From contig CALARR010000275.1 in assembly GCA_937889015.1 (NCBI GenBank), forward strand, positions 1 through 18,503: 18,503 nucleotides of DNA. Direction: 5' to 3'. The notes beneath the pieces are model-generated. The model saw only the letters and a program-made list of their open reading frames with translations, did no database searches and was not told the DNA's origin. The stretch is from an uncultured Planctomycetales bacterium. Its GTDB lineage: Bacteria; Planctomycetota; Planctomycetia; Pirellulales; Thermoguttaceae. Positions 6,149 to 14,498 of this stretch are shown here, one piece after another. Numbering within the stretch: the stretch's first letter is position 1; every line of letters begins with the position of its first letter. Position numbers and translations under genes: made by a program.

Positions 6149-8386
6149 ATGCGGGTTTGCCTGGCGATCGTCGTGCTTGCGGTCATCCCCCTGTCGCCCT
6201 TGGCGGCCGACGCCGGCCCAGCGGAGCAAACCGCTGTGCAGATTCAAGTTGGACCGGCCGGCCGGTTGGAGCAGCTTACGGTCCCCGGAAAGGAGGCCGT
6301 CGTGTTGACCCGGGAAGGTGGTTTCCGGGCCTACGACGCTGCGGCCCGCAAGTCCGTCGCGCTGGCGCCGCTCGCGGTCAAGCACGTCGATGCCGGGACC
6401 GTCTGCCAGTGCGAAGGCGACGGCCTGCTTCTGCGCGCCACGTTCACCACGGGGAAGGCTTTTGTAGGCGTGGCAGGCGAGCTGGAGAATACGCGCAAAG
6501 ACGAGCGCGGCGTGCTTCTCGACTACCTGGTTCCGCCGCTTTCGGCCGACGCGGTCTTCGCCAACGATCTGGAGCGATCGTTGCGCTTGGCCGATGGCGA
6601 ACCTTATGAGGGCAACGTGTTCCCCATCGCGGCGATGTGCGGCCAGGGACGCGGAATCGCCGTGGCTATTCCGCCCACGGAGCCGTGCGTCTTCGGCATG
6701 GCGCGCGACAGAGGCGGCCTGGCGGCGCGATTCTACCTGGGGCTCAGTCCTGAGCCCAAGCGGTTTGCCAATCGGGCTCGGTTCAGTTTCCTCTTGTACG
6801 CAGTGGAGCCGGAGTGGGGATTCCGCAGCGCGCTGGCAGCCTACTACGGTTTCTTCCCGGACTATTACAGGCCACGGCTGAAACGCGAAGGATTGTTCAT
6901 GTTCCAGATGGCCGACCGAGTGCCGGCGAACATCGAGCAATACGGCTTCGACCTGGTGGAATCGCAATGGAAGAAGGAGGTCCTCCGGGCGGCCATCGCG
7001 CGGGATGAACAGCACGGCATTGCCACATTCCCCTACATGATCGTGGGCCAGCGTGAAATCAAGTTCCTGCCGAAGCTGCCTCAGGATTACGACGAAGCCA
7101 TGGCGGCCTACCAGCGGTGGACCGTGGCCGATCAGGCGGGACACGCGCTGACCAAGGAGAACGCCGCCAGCCAAGGCGACGTGCACTTGAAGCAGGAGGT
7201 CGAATCCTCGGCCTGTCACACGCGCGATGGACGTTTTGCCCTGGTGATCCGCAACACGCCCTGGGGCGACGATTCGGTGAGCTTCAAGATGAACCCGAAC
7301 CCCGATCTGTTCCGGGACGAGAACCGGCCCACCGTGGCCAGTTACGCCTTCGAACTGATGCGGGCATGGCTCCAGCAGCACCCGCAGTACGACGGCATGT
7401 TTGTGGATTCCCTGGGTGCCAACTGGCCGGCCCTGCTCAATTACCGCCGCGAGCACTTCCGCTACGCTCGTTTTCCGCTGACCTTCGATCCGCAGGGAAA
7501 GGTGGCCCTGCAGAACGACCTGTCGCACTACGAGTATATCGATGCCCTGCGGACCTGGCTTCGCTCCAGCGGGCGGCTGGTGCTGGCCAACGGCGTCTAC
7601 GCCTACCATTCGAAGGGCGCGCCACCCAAGCCCAAAGCGGCCGGCAAGGCGCGGGGCGCCGCCGCAGCGGAGGCCGCGGCGAAGCCGAAGGTCGCCAGGC
7701 CGGCCGAGCGCCAGACGCTCGACCGGCAGCTTCACGAGTTCACCCAGACGGCCGCGCCGCCGGAACACTACCGGGCGGGCACGAAGCTGGGGCGGTTCTT
7801 CTGTTCCGCCCTGCTCGACGTGGCCAGTTCCGAGGCCGGCGTGCAGGCCACTGTCGAGCGCTGCCAGGACGTGCGCGTGTTCATGGGCCGCAAGCCGTAC
7901 GCCTTTCTCAATTACCACTGGGAAGACGCCGCCCTGGTCGAGGAGTTCGTCAACAAGTCGCTGTGCTTCGGGATCTTCGCCAGCACGTCGACGAATTTCT
8001 TCAGCGGCGTGCAGTACGAAGACCATCCGCAGGGCTACCTTCGCGACAAGCAGCTCCTGGATTGGTACGTGCCGCTGGTGCGGCGGCTGTCGCAGGCCGG
8101 CTGGGAGCCGGTTCGCCGCGCCCGGATCGGCGGCGACGGTGTCTGGGGCGAACGCTTCGGCCGCGGGGCGACGGTGTACTTCACGCTCTACAACGACCTG
8201 AAGACCAGGACCACAGGCACGCTGGACGTGGACCTTCAAGGCCTCGGGTTCGCGCCGGCCTCCGCGGCACTGGCCGAAATCGCCCGAAATGCCGCCGTGG
8301 CGTACGTTGGGCCGGGCCGGGTGCGGCTCGATATGGAACCCAAGCGGACCTACGTGATCCAAGTCAGCCCAGGAGACCGCCCATGA
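6149..8386 (+). CDS. Secreted glycoside hydrolase-like protein A
   Basis: This 745-residue exported protein is the first gene of the operon, with a strong GGGAGGAA four bases before its ATG. Residues 1-20 are a signal peptide (MRVCLAIVVLAVIPLSPLAA). Residues about 28-235 look like a beta-rich N-terminal domain and about 245-650 like a TIM-barrel-type core, followed by a small beta C-terminal domain (about 660-740). It is a clear paralogue of the gene at 12314: shared blocks include FPYMIVGQRE (294-303), VESSA (351-355), SFKMNPNP (378-385), MFVDSLG (417-423), NYRREHF (431-437) and LNYHWED (587-593). D420 in FVDSL and E352 are natural candidates for catalytic acids, but this is unproven. An Ala/Lys/Pro-rich insert (about 488-522) is missing in the paralogue. 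I cannot place it in a numbered family. Its stop overlaps the next start as ATGA. Confidence 0.75.
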   Translation: MRVCLAIVVLAVIPLSPLAADAGPAEQTAVQIQVGPAGRLEQLTVPGKEAVVLTREGGFRAYDAAARKSVALAPLAVKHVDAGTVCQCEGDGLLLRATFTTGKAFVGVAGELENTRKDERGVLLDYLVPPLSADAVFANDLERSLRLADGEPYEGNVFPIAAMCGQGRGIAVAIPPTEPCVFGMARDRGGLAARFYLGLSPEPKRFANRARFSFLLYAVEPEWGFRSALAAYYGFFPDYYRPRLKREGLFMFQMADRVPANIEQYGFDLVESQWKKEVLRAAIARDEQHGIATFPYMIVGQREIKFLPKLPQDYDEAMAAYQRWTVADQAGHALTKENAASQGDVHLKQEVESSACHTRDGRFALVIRNTPWGDDSVSFKMNPNPDLFRDENRPTVASYAFELMRAWLQQHPQYDGMFVDSLGANWPALLNYRREHFRYARFPLTFDPQGKVALQNDLSHYEYIDALRTWLRSSGRLVLANGVYAYHSKGAPPKPKAAGKARGAAAAEAAAKPKVARPAERQTLDRQLHEFTQTAAPPEHYRAGTKLGRFFCSALLDVASSEAGVQATVERCQDVRVFMGRKPYAFLNYHWEDAALVEEFVNKSLCFGIFASTSTNFFSGVQYEDHPQGYLRDKQLLDWYVPLVRRLSQAGWEPVRRARIGGDGVWGERFGRGATVYFTLYNDLKTRTTGTLDVDLQGLGFAPASAALAEIARNAAVAYVGPGRVRLDMEPKRTYVIQVSPGDRP

Positions 8387-11193
8387 AGGTCAACACCCTT
8401 CGCGCCCAGACGCACGCGCTCCGACCGGCAAGCCTGGTCGCGATGTGGCTGCTGGTGGCCGCCGGTTCGCGCGCTCCGGCGGAAACGCCGCGGCACACAA
8501 TCACCTGCGATCACGACTGCTATCAGGTCGACGGGCGCGACGTGTACATGTACAGCGGATCGATCCACTACATGCGCTGCCCACGCGAACTATGGGCCGA
8601 TCGGCTGTTGAAGATCAAGCGCGCGGGTTTCAACACGGTGCAAACGATCATCCCCTGGAACTACCACGAGCCCGAGGAGGGCCGGCTCGACCTGAGCGAG
8701 TTGGAGACCTGGCTGGACCTGTGCCAGGCGCTGGGTTTCTATGTGAACGTGCGTCCCGGGCCGTTCATTTGCGGCGAGTGGGACAACGGCGGCTTCCCGG
8801 ATTGGCTGGTGCCCCGGTGGCTGCATCTGCGGAGCAACAACGAGGACTATCTGAAATGGGTGGCGGCCTGGTACGACCGGGTCCTGCCCGTGCTGCGCAA
8901 GCGGCAGGTGACGCGCGGCGGATGCGTGTTCCTCGTGCAGTTGGAGAATGAATACGGCGGCGACGCGGAATACAAGGCCGAAGCCATCCGCAAGATGTAC
9001 CGCATGGTGCGCCAACGGGGCATCGACGTGCCGCTGTTCACCTGCAACACACCCTGCGCCGAAGACAACGACGACCCCGTGATGCGCGAGATCAACAACG
9101 GCTGGGATGTGGCCTGGTGCCGTTGGGCCACGGCCGAGTCCAAGGTGGCCAAGAACATCCGCCGCGTGCGCCAGGCGGAATACAACATGCCCTCCCTGGG
9201 CGCCGACATTCCCGGCGGGGGTGGGCTGTGGGCGGCCTACGTCCACCTGCCGCAGACCGGCAGTTGGCGGATCCCGCCCTTGGACTGGCGCGACTTCGAC
9301 GTGACCGCCAAGACGGTCTGGATGGAGGGGGCCGCGCAGAGCAACTACTTCATGCTCTTCGGCGGAACGAACTTCGGCTACACGGCGGCCAGCTACATGT
9401 CGACCTCCTACTGGAACCGCGCACCGGTCCAGTGCCCGCTGCTGGAGCCCGGCGGACTGTGGGAAACGTACTACGCCGTGAAACTGTGGGGACAATGGAT
9501 GCAACTCTTCGGCACGGAACTGGTCCGGGCCAGTCCCTGCCCCGAGGGCGCCCTGACCGTGGAGAGCGACAGCACCAAGCCCCCGCACGGGCTGCAGCGC
9601 AACCGCGGCCACAAGGCCTTCCTCTTCCTCCGCGATCAACAAGACGCCGCGCAGCAGATCCGCGTCAGCTATACCGATCCGCGTACCGGCCAGCGCGTCA
9701 CCGTGCCCAGCAAGGGGCGAATCACCCTGGCGGCGCGCGAGATGCGGGCCCTCGTGGCGAACGTGCCTGTGTCCAAACTTCTGTTGCAGTACACGACGTC
9801 TGAGATCCTGGGCATTCGTCGCAGCGGGCCGCGGACCGTGGTCGTGCTGCACGGACCACTCGGCACGCCCGGCGAGGTTCGGCTCTTGTGCCCGGTGCGA
9901 CCGCAGGTGAGCGGGGCCGCGGAGCAGACTTGGGATGACTCGACCCGCACCCTGACCCTGCATTACACGCACGACGCCGAGCAGCGCTGCCTCGCCGTCG
10001 ACGACGTGCTGCTGGTGATCGTCGACCGCCGGCGCGCCTACACGACCTGGGATCTGCCCGAGGACGCCGGCGGCGGCTTCCTTGTCTCCGACTGCTACTT
10101 CCTCCGCGACGCGCAGAAGGACGCCAGCGGAGTGACGTTGAGCGTCGAATGCCTGCCGGGCAAGGCCCAGGTAGCGACCTTCCTCGCGCAGCAGCCGCGT
10201 TCCGTGCACATCGACGGGGCGGCGGTTCCCTTCCGCTGGGACAAGCAGACCGGTGAGGTGTGTTTCGCGGTCGTCACGAAGGAACCGCCCGACGTCTCGC
10301 ACCAGTTCAAACGGGCGCGATTCATGCGCGACGGCGGGGAGGGAAAGTGGCAAGCAACGTCCTTGCGAAGCCTGGAGGACCTGGGAGTTCTCGACAAAGG
10401 CTACGTGCGCTATCGCACGTCGTTCCAGGCCGAGAAGGCGGCGACCCTGCTGATCCGCTACTTCGAGGGCTCTTCCAAGGGCGGGCGCAGCCATCAGACC
10501 GTGGGCGATCCGGCGATGGTCTTCATCAACGGCAAGTACGTGGCCCAGGCGTCGGGCTGGCATGCGCGGAAGATCGCCCTCGCCGCCGCCGAATGGCTCA
10601 CTCCAGGCGAGAATACGATCGAGGTCATCCTGGAGAAGATCGGCCGCCCCTGCGGCGCAGGCGGATGGGGCATGAACGAACCGAAGGGGCTCGCGGCCGT
10701 GACCCTCGTCGGCCCGGCCGAGGACCCCTGGACCAAGGTCCTCGATGCATGGCAACTGAGCGTGGGGCTGGAAGGCCAGCAGCAGGGTTTTCACCGGCCC
10801 GAGTTCGACGACTCGGCCTGGCCGCTGGCCAAGCTGGGCGATTGGAAGAAATGGATTCCCGGCTGTGAGACGTTTGATGGAATCGGCTGGTACCGTGTGG
10901 AATTCGATGCGCGCGTCCCGCCGGAGTGGATCATGCCCCTCAAGCTGTGCCTGAAAGCGAACACCGATGCCCTGCTGTACCTGAACGGCCGGATCATCGG
11001 CCGCTACAACGGCATCGGCTGGCAGCGCGAGTTCTTCTTGCCCGATGGCTGGCTCGTTCCCCAGGGAAAGAACGTCCTTGCGGTGGCCGTGCGCAACGCG
11101 GGCCAGGTGGGCGGGTTGTCGGAGATCGCCGTGCAACCCTATTCCGAGTTCGGCGTGCAAAGACATCGCATCGCTATTTCCTGTCCGGAGTAG
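8383..11193 (+). CDS. Secreted GH35 beta-galactosidase-like enzyme
   Basis: GH35 enzymes release terminal beta-galactose and related residues from glycans by a retaining mechanism. The 936-residue product has a signal peptide (about 1-34) and a GH35 barrel: YSGSIHYMRCPRELWADRL (57-75), PWNYHEPEEG (91-100), VRPGPFICGEWDNGGFPDWL (123-142), QLENEYGG with the acid/base Glu E190, and FGGTNFGYTAASYMSTSYW (326-344). Where the family has the nucleophile in a motif like CTEFWDGW, this protein reads SLGADIPGGG, putting D275 at the usual Glu position by my hand alignment. Residues about 580-930 contain two jelly-roll-type domains (around 640-715 and 770-920). AGGAGA precedes the ATG, which overlaps the previous stop, so the two genes are likely coupled. 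The family call is firm; the exact sugar specificity is open. Confidence 0.9.
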   Translation: MKVNTLRAQTHALRPASLVAMWLLVAAGSRAPAETPRHTITCDHDCYQVDGRDVYMYSGSIHYMRCPRELWADRLLKIKRAGFNTVQTIIPWNYHEPEEGRLDLSELETWLDLCQALGFYVNVRPGPFICGEWDNGGFPDWLVPRWLHLRSNNEDYLKWVAAWYDRVLPVLRKRQVTRGGCVFLVQLENEYGGDAEYKAEAIRKMYRMVRQRGIDVPLFTCNTPCAEDNDDPVMREINNGWDVAWCRWATAESKVAKNIRRVRQAEYNMPSLGADIPGGGGLWAAYVHLPQTGSWRIPPLDWRDFDVTAKTVWMEGAAQSNYFMLFGGTNFGYTAASYMSTSYWNRAPVQCPLLEPGGLWETYYAVKLWGQWMQLFGTELVRASPCPEGALTVESDSTKPPHGLQRNRGHKAFLFLRDQQDAAQQIRVSYTDPRTGQRVTVPSKGRITLAAREMRALVANVPVSKLLLQYTTSEILGIRRSGPRTVVVLHGPLGTPGEVRLLCPVRPQVSGAAEQTWDDSTRTLTLHYTHDAEQRCLAVDDVLLVIVDRRRAYTTWDLPEDAGGGFLVSDCYFLRDAQKDASGVTLSVECLPGKAQVATFLAQQPRSVHIDGAAVPFRWDKQTGEVCFAVVTKEPPDVSHQFKRARFMRDGGEGKWQATSLRSLEDLGVLDKGYVRYRTSFQAEKAATLLIRYFEGSSKGGRSHQTVGDPAMVFINGKYVAQASGWHARKIALAAAEWLTPGENTIEVILEKIGRPCGAGGWGMNEPKGLAAVTLVGPAEDPWTKVLDAWQLSVGLEGQQQGFHRPEFDDSAWPLAKLGDWKKWIPGCETFDGIGWYRVEFDARVPPEWIMPLKLCLKANTDALLYLNGRIIGRYNGIGWQREFFLPDGWLVPQGKNVLAVAVRNAGQVGGLSEIAVQPYSEFGVQRHRIAISCPE

Positions 11194-11197
11194 AAAC

Positions 11198-12268
11198 ATG
11201 ACTCCACGCGAGCGCGTCGCGGCCGCCATGGCCCACGCCGAGCCCGATTTCACCCCCTGCGACTACTTCGCCACGCCTGAGATTCGCCAGGCATTGTGCC
11301 GGCATTTCGGCGTGTCGAGCGACCGCGAGATTTGCGACCGCTTGGGGACGGATCTTCGCTACGTGAATCCGCCGTATATCGGTCCGCCGCTGCAGAGGTT
11401 CGACGACGGGTCGTGGATCGACGAATGGGGCGTGCGCCGCCGCATGATGCCCAACCAGTACGGCGAGTACGCCGAGGCCATGGGCAGCCCCTACGCGGCC
11501 TTTGCCACCGTCGACGACGTGGACCGCTTTCCCTGGCCCAGCCCTGACTGGTACGACTACCAGGCCCTGCCCGGACTTTGCCGGCAACAGGGGGACCTGG
11601 CCGTGGCCACGGGCGGGTTCTACGTGCAGGATTTCATCAATCGGGTGGCGATGGGCCGCGGCGTGGAGCGGGTGCTGATGGACATCGGCGAAGAAAACCC
11701 GGTCTACCTGCGCCTGGTCGAGATCCGCCACCGCTTCTACATGCAGCAGATCGAACGCACGCTGGCCGCGGCTGGCGGCCGCATCGACCTGGTGCTGTGC
11801 GGTGACGATTTCGGCAGCCAGCGCGGTCCGCTGATTTCGCCCGCCACCTTCGACCGCCTCTACGCTCCCTTGAAACGCGAGTTCTTCGACATGGTCCATT
11901 CCTTCGGGGCCAAGGTCACCCACCACTGCTGCGGCTCCAGCCGCAAGCTCATCCCGCGGTTCATCGCCTGCGGCATGGATGCCCTGCAGACGATCCAGCC
12001 GCAAGCCGCGGGCATGAACCCCTACGAGCTGAAACGCGAGTTCGCCGGCCGGATCGTGTTGCACGGCGCGGTCGACGTGCAGGGCTGGTTGCAGCGTGCC
12101 ACGCCGGCCGAGGTTCGCGCGGAGGTCCAGCGGTTGATCGACGAGGTGGGCCGCGGAGGCGGTTACATCCTCGCCCCCAGTCACCAGATCCAGCCCGACA
12201 CTCCTCTGCGGAATGTCCTGGCCCTGTACGAGGCCGTGGCCGAACGCCGCGGCAGGAAGATGCCCTGA
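11198..12268 (+). CDS. Uroporphyrinogen decarboxylase/MtaA-like protein
   Basis: This 356-residue cytoplasmic protein belongs to the URO-D superfamily, which includes haem-pathway decarboxylases and MtaA/CmuA-type zinc methyltransferases acting on corrinoid-bound or thiol-bound methyl groups. Typical blocks are the N-terminal TPRERVAAAMAHAEPDFTP (2-20), DDFGSQRGPLISPATFDRLY (203-222) and GGYILAPSHQIQPDTPL (321-337). VTHHCCGSSRKLIP (240-253) contains an HxC pair (H242/C244 or H243/C245) that matches the zinc-binding motif of MtaA-like enzymes better than classical HemE. It starts four bases after the GH35 stop, with GGAG overlapping that stop region. Its place in a glycan operon argues against haem synthesis. 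Demethylation of a methylated sugar is possible, but no corrinoid protein is encoded here. The superfamily call is firm and the reaction unknown. Confidence 0.85.
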   Translation: MTPRERVAAAMAHAEPDFTPCDYFATPEIRQALCRHFGVSSDREICDRLGTDLRYVNPPYIGPPLQRFDDGSWIDEWGVRRRMMPNQYGEYAEAMGSPYAAFATVDDVDRFPWPSPDWYDYQALPGLCRQQGDLAVATGGFYVQDFINRVAMGRGVERVLMDIGEENPVYLRLVEIRHRFYMQQIERTLAAAGGRIDLVLCGDDFGSQRGPLISPATFDRLYAPLKREFFDMVHSFGAKVTHHCCGSSRKLIPRFIACGMDALQTIQPQAAGMNPYELKREFAGRIVLHGAVDVQGWLQRATPAEVRAEVQRLIDEVGRGGGYILAPSHQIQPDTPLRNVLALYEAVAERRGRKMP

Positions 12269-12313
12269 AACGTCCCTGGGCCGCAACGCTTCTCCGCTGG
12301 GAGGACAACGAAC

Positions 12314-14464
12314 ATGCACCATCGCCCTGCCTGCTGCCTGTGCAGCCTAGTGCGTGTCGCACACACGTGTAGCGTTCCCGGCAGCGTGTCGCCACGGTTC
12401 CGAAAGCGAAAAAGCCGCTACAGGTGCCTGAAACTCGCTCTAATCTGCGCGGTGGCCGCCCTTCACCTGGCGGGGCCTGCCGCAGCAGAGGACCCTCCGG
12501 CCAATGCCGTCCGAATCGTGGTCGACGGGGATGGCAGGCTCCGCACCCTGCACGTGGGACCCCGCGCCTTCGCCGGCCACGGCGAAGCGGCCGGCCTCTT
12601 CGTGCAGGAGGGGGACAGCGCGGCGTTGGCAGTGGCTGGCCTGGCGATCGGCCAAGGTCGCGTTACCGATCTGGCCCCGGCGGGGCTGCGCGTCACGGCG
12701 AGCCTGGAATCCCAGGCCGACGGACTGTTGCTCAGCGGCCTCGTTGAGGATCAGCGCGGCCAGGCCGAGCGGAGCGTCGACGTGGTCTTTCGCTTGCCCT
12801 TCGCACCGGCGGTTTGGTGGGGGAGCATTTCCGAGACCATCGGGCCCGACGCCGCGCCGGCCGCCGTCGCCAGACGCCGGGAGCGAAAGGACTTGCCCGA
12901 AGGGGCGGGCGTGCTGGAGCGTATCGAGCACGGAGGGCTGGCGCAGGACTTCATGCCGCTCCAGTGCGTCACCACGCCCGACGAGCAGGCGGGCATGGCC
13001 CTGGCCATTCCGCCCGACACACCGTGCCGCTTCCGCTTCGCCCACTTGCGCGAGCCGGGATGCTTGGAGCTGCGATTCCTGTTCGGGCTGAGTCCCGCGG
13101 CCGCCCCCGAATGGAGAAGCCGCGCGACGTTTCGCGCACTGCTCTACCCGGTCGACGGACATTGGGGCTTTCGCGACGCCCTGCGCCGCTATCACGCCTT
13201 GCACGCGCGCGTTTTCCAGCGCCGCACCCAGGCCAGCGGCCTGTGGCTGGTAAGCATGCCTTCGCTCAAGGACGTGACCGACCCCGAAAACTACGCCTTC
13301 TGGCAGGCCACACGATTGCGGGAAACGCCGCTGGCGATGCAGATGGGCCTGGCGGCGTTCCCCTACTGCATTGTCGGACAACGCGAACTCGGCTATCTCC
13401 GCCAGAAGGTCTCCGGCTACGACGACGTGCTCAGCGCGCTGGCCTCCAAGCCCGAGTCCACGCGCAAGGCCCGCTACTCGTGGGAAGTGGTCAAACCCTT
13501 GGTGGAAAGCTCCGCTCTGCACGGCCCTGACGGACGGATCGTGTATCGCCTGCGCGAAACGGCCTGGGCCGGCAACAGCATCAGCTTCCCCATGAATCCC
13601 AGCCCGTTCCTGCCGGCCGGGGACGGGCATCCGACCGCGGCCAGCCACACTTTCGCCGAGATTGAGGAGGAATTCCGCAACTATCCCTCGCTGGCCGGCG
13701 TGTTCGTGGATTCACTGGCGATGTGGGGCAGTTACGAGAACTACCGCCGCGAGCACTTCGCCGCGGCGCGATCTCCCCTGGCTCACGATGCCCAGGGGCG
13801 CGTGTGCCTGCCCAACTGGATGCCGCACGTGGACTTTCTGCGCGAATTGCACCGGCGTATCGGCCCACGCCTGGTCTTCGGCAATGGGGTCCGGCCGGGC
13901 CGGGCCTTCTGCGCCTTTGAGTTGGACATCCTGGGCATGGAGTGTTCCCCGCTCGACCTGGTCAGCCGTACGCAAATCGATTGCCTGCGGAGCCTGGCAG
14001 GCCCCAAGCCGGCCGTGTGTCTGCTCAACTATCCGGAAGAGGGCCTGTCGCGTGCCGAGGCCGAACAGTACGTGCAGCGTTTCGTTGCTTTGGGCCTTGC
14101 GCCGGAGATGCGCCGCGTGCCCTGGCCGAGATACAAGGATCGCGATGCCGATCTGTATCGCCGGTTCATGCCCATCTACCGGCGACTGGACCGCGCCGGC
14201 TGGCAGCCGGTCACCGGCGCGGCTGCCCGCGGCAGCGACGTCTGGCTGGAGCGATTCGGCACGGCGGCCCCCGAGTTGTATTTTAGCGTCTACAACTCGC
14301 AGTCGGCGCCGGCCGAAGTCCGCATCACCGTTGACTGCAAGGCCCTAAGCTTGCCGGCTGGCGGACCGTGGCGCGAGCTTGTGGAAGATCGGAACCTGCA
14401 AAGCCTGGAACAACCGCTGCGGCTCGCGCCGCACGCGTTGCGTGTGATCCAGGTCGGCCGATAA
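12314..14464 (+). CDS. Secreted glycoside hydrolase-like protein B
   Basis: This 716-residue protein is the paralogue of the first operon gene. Shared blocks are FPYCIVGQRE (349-358), VESSA (397-401), SFPMNPSP (424-431), VFVDSLA (463-469), NYRREHF (476-482) and LLNYPEE (570-576). Equivalent candidate acidic residues are D466 and E398. Export is suggested by the hydrophobic stretch LKLALICAVAALHLAGPAAA (39-58) after a basic RFRKRKSRYR, but about 38 residues precede it, a long n-region sometimes seen in planctomycete signal peptides. The start at 12314 has GGGAGGA eight bases upstream and no better in-frame start lies closer to the hydrophobic stretch. It lacks the Ala/Lys-rich insert of protein A. 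The retained core blocks suggest both copies are active, perhaps on different linkages of one glycan. The family is not one I can name. Confidence 0.75.
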   Translation: MHHRPACCLCSLVRVAHTCSVPGSVSPRFRKRKSRYRCLKLALICAVAALHLAGPAAAEDPPANAVRIVVDGDGRLRTLHVGPRAFAGHGEAAGLFVQEGDSAALAVAGLAIGQGRVTDLAPAGLRVTASLESQADGLLLSGLVEDQRGQAERSVDVVFRLPFAPAVWWGSISETIGPDAAPAAVARRRERKDLPEGAGVLERIEHGGLAQDFMPLQCVTTPDEQAGMALAIPPDTPCRFRFAHLREPGCLELRFLFGLSPAAAPEWRSRATFRALLYPVDGHWGFRDALRRYHALHARVFQRRTQASGLWLVSMPSLKDVTDPENYAFWQATRLRETPLAMQMGLAAFPYCIVGQRELGYLRQKVSGYDDVLSALASKPESTRKARYSWEVVKPLVESSALHGPDGRIVYRLRETAWAGNSISFPMNPSPFLPAGDGHPTAASHTFAEIEEEFRNYPSLAGVFVDSLAMWGSYENYRREHFAAARSPLAHDAQGRVCLPNWMPHVDFLRELHRRIGPRLVFGNGVRPGRAFCAFELDILGMECSPLDLVSRTQIDCLRSLAGPKPAVCLLNYPEEGLSRAEAEQYVQRFVALGLAPEMRRVPWPRYKDRDADLYRRFMPIYRRLDRAGWQPVTGAAARGSDVWLERFGTAAPELYFSVYNSQSAPAEVRITVDCKALSLPAGGPWRELVEDRNLQSLEQPLRLAPHALRVIQVGR

Positions 14465-14498
14465 ACGCTGTTGCTGCCGGAGTGGAGACTACCGCCCC

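Noticed and set aside
4874..8362. A 1162-codon open frame on the minus strand
   Set aside because: It runs antisense to the glycosidase-like gene and through the AraC gene in the wrong frame; the product is low-complexity Arg/His/Gly-rich with no domain. High GC content makes such frames common.
7117..8382. A 422-codon extension upstream of the GH35 gene in the same frame
   Set aside because: The extension overlaps protein A out of frame and is not protein-like; the ATG at 8383 has AGGAGA and opens on a signal peptide.
8590..11253. An 887-codon open frame antisense to the GH35 gene
   Set aside because: The sense strand encodes clear GH35 motifs; the antisense product has no recognisable features.
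11198..12268. HemE of haem synthesis
   Set aside because: The HHCC motif and the position inside a glycan operon fit MtaA-like or uncharacterised URO-D relatives better than true HemE.
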